Source: an uncultured Ruminococcus sp. (GTDB lineage Bacteria; Bacillota; Clostridia; Oscillospirales; Ruminococcaceae). Taken from it: 11,499 nucleotides of DNA. The stretch covers positions 1-11,499 of the forward strand of contig CAMNJD010000556.1 in assembly GCA_946540705.1 (NCBI GenBank). The letters run 5' to 3'. Below are positions 6,142-11,499 of this stretch, in pieces (the stretch's first letter is position 1; every line of letters starts with the position of its first letter). The notes under the pieces were generated by a model. That model ran no database searches, had not been told where the DNA came from, and saw only the letters and a program-made list of their open reading frames with translations. Both the position numbers and the translations under genes were made by a program.

Positions 6142-6178
6142 AATATCATCAAACGAATTCAGAAAGGGGCGAAGCAGC

Positions 6179-6886
6179 GTGAACCAGACAACCAAGATCA
6201 TCATTGCGGCAGCCGCCGCCGGCACTGTCACACTCTCGATCGTCCTCTTTAATATGCTGAGCATGCTCCCGTTGTTTGTCCGCGTGCTCATCATCGGCGC
6301 GATGTGTGCCTCGGTCATCTTCGGCGCATACTGTGTCATGAAAGCGCAGGAGGATACAAGCAGACAACATAAGAAAAGTATTCAGAAAACTACAATCGCA
6401 AATTTGGATGAAATTCAGAAAATGCGGAAACTGTTGAAAGCTAGAATCAAAGCAGCTAAAAAAAGCGATTCGCCTTTCACGGATCAACTGCTGGAAGCCG
6501 GTGAGCAGCTTGATACTTTGGAACATAAGCAAATTGCAATGTCAGAGCTGCTTAATAATATTGAGGGCAGTTCGTTTCTCACAGTTTCAGAAGATGTCAA
6601 TAAATATGTTCTAAAAAATGCAAATCGAATTCTGAACCGCGTGATTATCTACGGAGCAAGCAATCCTGATGAAGAAGATATCCATAAATCCAGTTTACAA
6701 GAATTGTTGGATGACAATGCTAAGGTTCTGACGGATTTTGAGAATCTCTTGGTCGAGATCTCACAGATTTCTGACGATATCACCGCGGAAACGCCCTGCC
6801 TGAATGAGCTGACACAAGCGCTGCGGAGCGTCCGCAGCACCGGCGGCGACGATGACTGGCAGCAGCCGCAGCAAATGCAGATGTAA
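6179..6886 (+). CDS. Membrane protein of unknown function: helical hairpin plus cytoplasmic helical domain
   Basis: A 235-residue protein I do not recognise. Two adjacent membrane helices (about residues 6-28 and 31-53) are followed by a basic stretch, which places the rest in the cytoplasm. Residues 59-200 are charged and mostly helical, with heptad-like Leu/Ile spacing suggesting coiled coil. The tail ends in an acidic and Gln-rich stretch (DDDWQQPQQMQM). The frame is open from 6113, but the promoter lies there; the GTG at 6179 follows AAAGGGG (6163-6169) by 9 bases and is the only sensible start. It is first in an operon with the VWA protein gene, 54 bases away. Bases 6361-6720 are about 37% G+C by hand count, while the membrane-helix part and the C-terminal end are 55-67%. 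That shift falls near the domain boundary and may mark a replaced segment. A partner role with the VWA protein is inferred from the operon. Confidence 0.85.
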   Translation: MNQTTKIIIAAAAAGTVTLSIVLFNMLSMLPLFVRVLIIGAMCASVIFGAYCVMKAQEDTSRQHKKSIQKTTIANLDEIQKMRKLLKARIKAAKKSDSPFTDQLLEAGEQLDTLEHKQIAMSELLNNIEGSSFLTVSEDVNKYVLKNANRILNRVIIYGASNPDEEDIHKSSLQELLDDNAKVLTDFENLLVEISQISDDITAETPCLNELTQALRSVRSTGGDDDWQQPQQMQM

Positions 6887-6940
6887 TCCCTGTACCCCAT
6901 GTTCCACCAATCCATATAACCGATGCGAAAGGAGCGTCAA

Positions 6941-8650
6941 ATGGCCAACAAGAAAAATGCCGGATTTCTCGCAGTGATTGCCCTGCTCATGGTCGGCGGC
7001 ATCACAGGCGGCATTCTGCTCAGCAGAGGCAGCGGCGACAAGACCGACCCCAATGCGCACTATACCTATGAGGAAGCCGAAAAGCAGCTCGACAAAAAGC
7101 TGAAGAACATCAAGGTCAGCAATATCTCCCCGCGCAAGGCGACCATTGAGATCAACAGCGGAAATGTCGCGGAGGAGCTGCCGGAGATCGACAAGTACCC
7201 GCTGAGCGTCACCGGCAGGGGCGCGGTCAATCTCGAGATCTTCTCCTCGACCGAAAAATCCTCCTCCGGCACCGACGGCTGGCTCAATGAGATCGCGGAG
7301 GACTTCAACCGCTCGGGCTATACCGTTGACGGCAAGACCGCATCCGTGTCCGTGCGGCCGATCGCCTCGGGCGCTGCGGTCGATTACCTCATCTCCGGAA
7401 AATACGTGCCGGAGCTGTACTCCCCCTCCAATGAGCTCTGGGGCGAAATGGTCGCCTCGCAGGGCGTCAAAACAACGATGATCGAGGAGCGCATCGCAGG
7501 CAATACCGCCGGCATCCTCGTCAGCAAGAGCACGCACAAGAAGCTCGAGGAAAAATACGGCAAGGTCGATATCAGCACGATCGTCACCGCGACCGTTGAC
7601 AGCGAGATCGCAATGGGCTACACAAACCCCTATGCATCCTCGACCGGCCTGAACTTCCTCGTCAGCGCGCTGGAGGAATTCGACTCCAAGGATATCCTCA
7701 GCCAGACCGCAACACAGCAGTTCCAGGCCTTCCAGAAGAACGTCCCGTTTGTTGCATATACCACACTTCAGATGCGCGACGCGGCAAAGAACGGCGTGCT
7801 GGATGCGTTCATCATGGAATATCAGGGCTATTACAATGCCACGGAGCTGCGCGGCGATTATGAGTTCATCCCGTTCGGCGTGCGGCATGACAGCCCGATG
7901 TACGCGCTGGGCAATCTCGACAGCGACGAAATGGATGTCGCAAAGGCATTCACGAAATTCTGCCTCAGCGCCGAGAGCCAGAAGAAGGCAAAGCAGTACG
8001 GCTTCAATTATCTCGATGAATATAAGAGCGAAGCGTGGAACCTGACGGGCAATCAGCTCGAAAGCGCACAGAAGCTCTGGAAAACCGAGAAGGACGCAGG
8101 CAGCCCGGTCATGGCCGTGTTTATCGCGGATGTTTCGGGCAGCATGGGCGGCGTACCGCTTGCAAATCTGCAAACCTCGCTCATCAATGCCTCGCAGTAT
8201 ATCAATGCTACGAACTACATCGGCCTTGTGAGCTACAGCAGTGATGTTTCGGTCAATCTGCCGATCGGCAAATTCGATATCAACCAGCGAAGCTACTTCA
8301 CCGGCGCGGTGCAGGATCTCTCCGCGAGCGGCAACACCTGCACGTATGATGCAGTGCTGGTCGGACTGGATATGCTGCGCAAGGAGCAGAAGAAGGTCGA
8401 GGAGGAGACCGGTCAGAAGGTCAAGCCGCTGCTCTTTGTGCTGAGTGACGGTGCGACGAATGAGGGCAACTCGCTGAACGCGATCAAGCCGATCGTAGAG
8501 GGCATGCAGGTGCCGTGCTATTCGATCTGCTATAACGAGAATCTCGGCGAGCTGGAAACACTCTCGGGAATCAATGAGGCGGCGTGCATCAAGGCAGACA
8601 GCGACGACGTCGTCTATAACCTCAAGTCCCTGTTCAACGCGCAGATGTAA
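6941..8650 (+). CDS. Membrane-anchored solute-binding-like protein with C-terminal von Willebrand A domain
   Basis: A 569-residue protein with an N-terminal membrane helix (about 7-28, no lipobox cysteine), so it is anchored and faces outward. Next is a variable segment (40-90), then a region resembling periplasmic solute-binding proteins (about 95-370), with GYTNPYASSTGLNFL at 226-240 as its clearest motif. The C-terminal VWA domain (about 388-565) has a complete metal site: DVSGS (Asp397, Ser399, Ser401), a Thr at 466 or 468 and LSDG (Asp503). VWA domains usually bind protein partners through that metal ion. An upstream in-frame ATG (6923) is rejected because AAAGGAG (6928-6934) precedes the ATG at 6941 by 6 bases. 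No transporter permease or ATPase lies nearby, so a classical uptake role is doubtful. It is the second gene of its operon, before a strong terminator. The domain calls are good; the cellular job is unknown. Confidence 0.9.
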   Translation: MANKKNAGFLAVIALLMVGGITGGILLSRGSGDKTDPNAHYTYEEAEKQLDKKLKNIKVSNISPRKATIEINSGNVAEELPEIDKYPLSVTGRGAVNLEIFSSTEKSSSGTDGWLNEIAEDFNRSGYTVDGKTASVSVRPIASGAAVDYLISGKYVPELYSPSNELWGEMVASQGVKTTMIEERIAGNTAGILVSKSTHKKLEEKYGKVDISTIVTATVDSEIAMGYTNPYASSTGLNFLVSALEEFDSKDILSQTATQQFQAFQKNVPFVAYTTLQMRDAAKNGVLDAFIMEYQGYYNATELRGDYEFIPFGVRHDSPMYALGNLDSDEMDVAKAFTKFCLSAESQKKAKQYGFNYLDEYKSEAWNLTGNQLESAQKLWKTEKDAGSPVMAVFIADVSGSMGGVPLANLQTSLINASQYINATNYIGLVSYSSDVSVNLPIGKFDINQRSYFTGAVQDLSASGNTCTYDAVLVGLDMLRKEQKKVEEETGQKVKPLLFVLSDGATNEGNSLNAIKPIVEGMQVPCYSICYNENLGELETLSGINEAACIKADSDDVVYNLKSLFNAQM

Positions 8651-8689
8651 CCGGACGGGGCTCGGAACTGATACAGAACAGGAAATTCA

Positions 8690-8735
8690 GCCGCAGTACC
8701 TCTGATGTGCAGTCAGGGGTACTGCGGCGTTTTTT
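8690..8735 (+). terminator. Rho-independent terminator of the coiled-coil/VWA operon
   Basis: A 16-bp stem (8690-8705 with 8713-8728, one G-U pair, core GCCGCAGTACC) with a 7-base loop is followed by G and six T. It lies 40 bases after the VWA stop codon. Overlapping GC-rich inverted repeats follow (8738-8743 with 8757-8762, and CGGCGG 8762-8767 with CCGCCG 8775-8780). They have no direct T-tract, and no gene lies between 8651 and 8902. Confidence 0.93.
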
Positions 8736-8807
8736 AGGGCGTGTTGGCGGCAGCGTCACGCCGGCGGGGGCTCTCCGCCGCTAAATTATAAACTTTTTTT
8801 GCCGCTC

Positions 8808-8837
8808 TTGACAAATCCAAAGCATTCGTGGTATGAT
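8808..8837 (+). promoter_or_regulatory. Sigma-A promoter of the GH9 cellulase
   Basis: Perfect -35 TTGACA (8808-8813), an 18-base spacer and -10 TATGAT (8832-8837). The predicted start is near 8844, leaving a leader of about 60 bases. A T7 run and an A/T-rich stretch (8781-8800) lie upstream and may help polymerase binding. Confidence 0.83.
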
Positions 8838-8846
8838 ATAAGTGGT

Positions 8847-8870
8847 GAAATATGCGAGAGGGCGTATTTT
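8847..8870 (+). promoter_or_regulatory. 5' stem-loop in the cellulase leader
   Basis: GAAATATGC (8847-8855) pairs with GCGTATTTT (8862-8870), a 9-bp stem with two G-U pairs and a 6-base loop. It begins within a few bases of the predicted transcript start and ends about 18 bases before the ribosome binding site. A 5' mRNA-stabilising role is inference. Confidence 0.4.
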
Positions 8871-8902
8871 CCATACTTTATTTTTATGAGGGGGAATTTC
8901 AT

Positions 8903-11296
8903 ATGAAATCCAAAAAGCTCGCCGCGATGATCTCCGCGGCAGTGCTGACGGGTACGGCGCTCCCTTACAGCGCGTTTACAACGCCGGCACAGGCAGCCTC
9001 AAAGTATAACTACGCTGAGGCACTTCAGAAATCCATGTTTTTCTATGAAGTCCAGCAGTCCGGTACGCTGCCGGAGTGGAACATGGTGCAGTGGAGAGCT
9101 GACTCCATGGTCGATGAGGACGGCAAGGATACGGATAAGGTTCCCGGCGGCTGGTACGATGCAGGCGACCACTTCAAATTCACACTGACCAACGCATACT
9201 CTGTCTCTATTATGGCGTGGGGCTATATGGAATATAAGGATGCGGTCAAAAATGCAGGTCTGGACGAGCTTTACAAGAACAACATGAAATTCGCCATGGA
9301 CTATGTCCTCGCCTGCGATCTCGGCGGCGGCGAAATGATCGGTACGATCGGCGACAATGACGACCACGTTGTCTGGTGCTCACCGGAGGTCTATCTGCGC
9401 AAGCATCACCTGAAAACAGGCAACTGGACACGCGATTATGACACGGTCAAGAATTCAACGGTTGATGCGCTTTCCGCAGCAGCACTCGCACAGGGCTACA
9501 TGATCTTCAATGATGACAATTACCTGAAGCACGCAAAGGCCCTCTTTGAAGCTGCTGATAAGATCCGCGATTCCAAGGACATCGGCGGAATGTCCGGCAT
9601 GTACAATACCTCTACATGGCTGGATGACTGCATGTATGCAGCCTGCTGGCTCTACAAGGCCACGGGCGATCAATCCTATCTCGACAAGATCGAAAAGGAC
9701 TATATCCCGGATTTCCCGAAGGAAAATCAGTCTACCGACTGGAAATACACATGGGGTCTTGCATGGGATGATACCACACAGGCTGCCGCTCTGCTCTATG
9801 CGCAGATCACCGGCAAGGAGGAGTGGATCAAGCACATCGACAAGCATATCCGCTACTGGATGAATACCGGCGACAGCGATCTGAAGCCGTTTGAGGGCAA
9901 TATCACCGCAGACGGTCTTTCGCACCTCACCGGCTGGGGCTGCCTGCGCCACGCCTGCAACACCGCATGGCTGACCAAGCTCGCATGCGATACCGTCCTG
10001 AAGGGCAGCGGCAATGCCGATAAGTACAATAAGTGGGCAGATTCTCAGGTCAATTACTGCTTTGGCGATAACGCGCTTGACCTCTGCTATGTGCTCGGTA
10101 TGGGCGAAAAGAACCCGGTCGCAATTCACCACAGAGCCGCTTCCGGTATTCATGATGACCACTGGAACGAGCTGGGCAAGGCATCCGGCGGTGACGAGGG
10201 CTGGCAGACAGAATATGCACATACCCTCTACGGCGCCCTGATCGGCGGCCCGAAGAGCGACGGCTCCTACAATATGGACGAGATCGGCGTTTCCAACTAT
10301 GAGCAGTCTGAGGTCGCAATCGACTACAATGCAGGCTATACCGCAGTGCTCTGCGCAATGATTGACGAAAACGGCGGCAAGCCGCTCGCAGACTTCCCTC
10401 CGAAGGAAGAGCCGAAGTGGGCAGAATGGGAAGTTGCTGCTGTCATCAACGGCACGGCAGGCACCTGCTACACCGAGATCAAGATGTGGGCAATGAACCA
10501 CACCGCATGGCCGGCAAGAGTCCAGAAGGACATCGAAGTCCGCTACTACTTCGACATCAGCGAGATCCTCGATGCCGGTCTGACCGTTGACGACGTCAAG
10601 GTCGAGGGCAAGTCCCAGCAGTACACCGCCGGCGATCAGGGCTACGCAACCGTCACCGGTCCGCATCTCTACAAGGGCAATATCTACTACGCAAGCATCA
10701 AGTTCGAGGACGGCAGAGCAATCATGCCGACCGGACAGTCCGAGCACCGCGATGAGGTGCAGTTCCGTATCTCCATTCCGGATGCAGTGGACGGAAAGTC
10801 CATGGCAGGCGTCTGGGATACCTCCAACGACCCGTCCTACAAGGGTCTTGAGGATGCGACCGACCTGAAGAAGGCGGACTCCCTGAACGAGAACTTCGCG
10901 ATGTTCGTCAACGGCGCACAGGTCTGGGGTATCCAGCCGGACGGCACAAAGGGCTACACCGGCGCTGACCTCGGCGAGACTGGCACCGATAACCCGAAGA
11001 CTGAAACCACCACATCGACCACCACCACGACCACCACAACATCCACCTCATTTCAGCCCGGCCCCGACACAATCTGGGGCGATACCGACTGCAACGGCAG
11101 TGTTGATGTGCGTGATGCTGTGCTGCTTGCCCGCATTGTGGGTGATGACACGACGCTTAAGAAGGAAGACGTAACGGATACAGGCAAGAAGAATGCAGAG
11201 GTCACGCACGACGGCGTGCTCGACCCGAATGACCTCGGAAAGCTGATGCGTTATCTTGCAACCTATATCACGGAAGCAGATCTTGCAAAAGCGTAA
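8903..11296 (+). CDS. Cellulosomal family 9 glycoside hydrolase with CBM3c and type I dockerin
   Basis: A secreted cellulase cutting beta-1,4-glucan with inversion. The 797-residue protein has a signal peptide (1-31, cleavage after AQA), a GH9 domain (about 34-495) with GGWYDAGDH (Asp86 and Asp89, base site) and SEVAIDYNAG (Glu470, acid), and the HHR motif at 409-411. A CBM3c-like domain follows (about 505-675, WPARV at 536-540). A Thr-rich linker (about 702-716) leads to a type I dockerin (about 723-795) for docking to a cohesin. GH9 joined to CBM3c is the arrangement of processive endoglucanases. ATG 8903 follows GAGGGGG (8888-8894) by 8 bases; an in-frame ATG at 8852 lies inside a leader hairpin without a ribosome binding site. 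The gene has its own promoter and terminator. Only the first dockerin calcium loop is canonical. The family is certain; processivity is inferred. Confidence 0.97.
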   Translation: MKSKKLAAMISAAVLTGTALPYSAFTTPAQAASKYNYAEALQKSMFFYEVQQSGTLPEWNMVQWRADSMVDEDGKDTDKVPGGWYDAGDHFKFTLTNAYSVSIMAWGYMEYKDAVKNAGLDELYKNNMKFAMDYVLACDLGGGEMIGTIGDNDDHVVWCSPEVYLRKHHLKTGNWTRDYDTVKNSTVDALSAAALAQGYMIFNDDNYLKHAKALFEAADKIRDSKDIGGMSGMYNTSTWLDDCMYAACWLYKATGDQSYLDKIEKDYIPDFPKENQSTDWKYTWGLAWDDTTQAAALLYAQITGKEEWIKHIDKHIRYWMNTGDSDLKPFEGNITADGLSHLTGWGCLRHACNTAWLTKLACDTVLKGSGNADKYNKWADSQVNYCFGDNALDLCYVLGMGEKNPVAIHHRAASGIHDDHWNELGKASGGDEGWQTEYAHTLYGALIGGPKSDGSYNMDEIGVSNYEQSEVAIDYNAGYTAVLCAMIDENGGKPLADFPPKEEPKWAEWEVAAVINGTAGTCYTEIKMWAMNHTAWPARVQKDIEVRYYFDISEILDAGLTVDDVKVEGKSQQYTAGDQGYATVTGPHLYKGNIYYASIKFEDGRAIMPTGQSEHRDEVQFRISIPDAVDGKSMAGVWDTSNDPSYKGLEDATDLKKADSLNENFAMFVNGAQVWGIQPDGTKGYTGADLGETGTDNPKTETTTSTTTTTTTTSTSFQPGPDTIWGDTDCNGSVDVRDAVLLARIVGDDTTLKKEDVTDTGKKNAEVTHDGVLDPNDLGKLMRYLATYITEADLAKA

Positions 11297-11307
11297 CAAA
11301 AGATCGA

Positions 11308-11333
11308 AAAGCCCTGCCGCAAGGCAGGGCTTT
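11308..11333 (+). terminator. Terminator hairpin after the GH9 cellulase
   Basis: An 11-bp stem (11308-11318 with 11323-11333, core GCCCTGCC/GGCAGGGC) closed by a GCAA tetraloop lies 12 bases after the stop codon. The T-run after it is short, so termination may be less efficient than at 8690 or 6037. It may work on both strands. Confidence 0.78.
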
Positions 11334-11340
11334 CAGTCTG

Positions 11341-11499
11341 TAGAAAAAGTGTCTCCGACGGATTTATATTGAGGGCGCCGCCCTCAAACTCCCGCTTAAG
11401 AGCTACTAGCCCTTATTTTGCGAGTTGAGAATTTCAACGCATTTACATTACTTTTCTTATAACGGGATTCCAAAGGGATAGCATCCCTTTGGCGGGGTA
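11341..11499. repeat. Hairpin-rich non-coding stretch, possible interspersed repeat (runs off the window)
   Basis: No plausible gene lies here. Three inverted repeats follow in order: TTGAGGGC/GCCCTCAA (11369-11376 and 11380-11387, 3-base loop); TGCG-TTGA/TCAACGCA (11419-11441, with a small bulge); and CCAAAGGGAT/ATCCCTTTGG (11470-11479 and 11483-11492, 3-base loop). Dense short hairpins at an intergenic edge are typical of dispersed bacterial repeats, but no second copy exists in this window. A structured RNA or the end of a mobile element is also possible. Confidence 0.4.

Noticed and set aside
6129..6147. GATAT/ATATC inverted repeat over the -10 of the 6113 promoter.
   Set aside because: Only 5 bp per arm in A/T-rich DNA; expected by chance.
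6113..6178. A TTG start at 6113 for the coiled-coil gene.
   Set aside because: It coincides with the -35 box and precedes the transcript start; the GTG at 6179 has a proper ribosome binding site.
6761..8173. Minus-strand open frame of 470 codons across the coiled-coil and VWA genes.
   Set aside because: It spans two well-supported genes of an operon, including their intergenic gap; no promoter or ribosome binding site supports it.
8852..8902. A longer N-terminus for the cellulase starting at ATG 8852.
   Set aside because: It would put 17 residues before a standard signal peptide, lacks a ribosome binding site and lies within the leader hairpin.
9455..10747. Long minus-strand open frame opposite the GH9 gene (430 codons).
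   Set aside because: It is antisense to an unmistakable cellulase and its translation looks like no protein family.
10999..11050. ACC/ACA-rich tract as a CRISPR-like or regulatory repeat.
   Set aside because: It simply encodes the Thr-rich linker of the cellulase; there is no repeat-spacer structure.

Overview
The window looks like chromosomal DNA of a GC-rich cellulolytic ruminococcus (Firmicutes/Bacillota, Oscillospiraceae–Ruminococcaceae). Three things suggest this. A family 9 cellulase ends in a Thr-rich linker and a type I dockerin, so it is built for a cellulosome. IspH is fused to ribosomal protein S1, an arrangement known in Clostridia. Signals are of the Firmicute type: strong AAAGGAG-like ribosome binding sites, TTGACA/TATAAT-like promoters and hairpin-plus-T-tract terminators. 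The genus is an inference; no rRNA or tRNA gene is present to fix it.

Layout. On the minus strand at the left edge lie the 5' part of ispE (1-316, running off the window) and, upstream of it, rpmB (450-641) with its own promoter and terminator. Divergent from rpmB is a small YdcZ-type drug/metabolite transporter gene (857-1297). A consensus sigma-A promoter (1358-1387) then drives a three-gene operon: a membrane protein with a zinc ribbon at each end (1438-2712), a membrane-anchored D,D-carboxypeptidase of the DacA/S11 family (2766-3908) and the ispH-rpsA fusion (3933-5999). It ends at a strong terminator (6037-6077). A second operon, promoter 6113-6141, encodes a two-helix membrane protein with a helical cytoplasmic domain (6179-6886) and a membrane-anchored solute-binding-like plus von Willebrand A protein (6941-8650), with a terminator at 8690-8735. 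Last is a single-gene unit for the GH9-CBM3c-dockerin cellulase (8903-11296), followed by a hairpin terminator and about 160 bases of hairpin-rich non-coding sequence.

How the genes may work together. ispE and ispH, about 3.6 kb apart, are both steps of the MEP isoprenoid pathway. That pathway supplies undecaprenyl phosphate for the cell wall that the carboxypeptidase remodels, while L28 and S1 tie the region to translation. This is a housekeeping neighbourhood with two less familiar parts: the dual zinc-ribbon protein and the coiled-coil/VWA pair. The cellulase is functionally separate.

Less ordinary signals are these. A complete internal ribosome binding site and in-frame ATG sit exactly at the IspH/S1 junction. 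Two sharply AT-rich patches (about 37% G+C by hand count, against 55-67% in flanking sequence) lie inside otherwise GC-rich genes, and one carries a promoter-like sequence. The VWA operon has no recognised function. A structured, repeat-like stretch lies at the right edge. I see no CRISPR array, tRNA, rRNA, transposase or phage gene.
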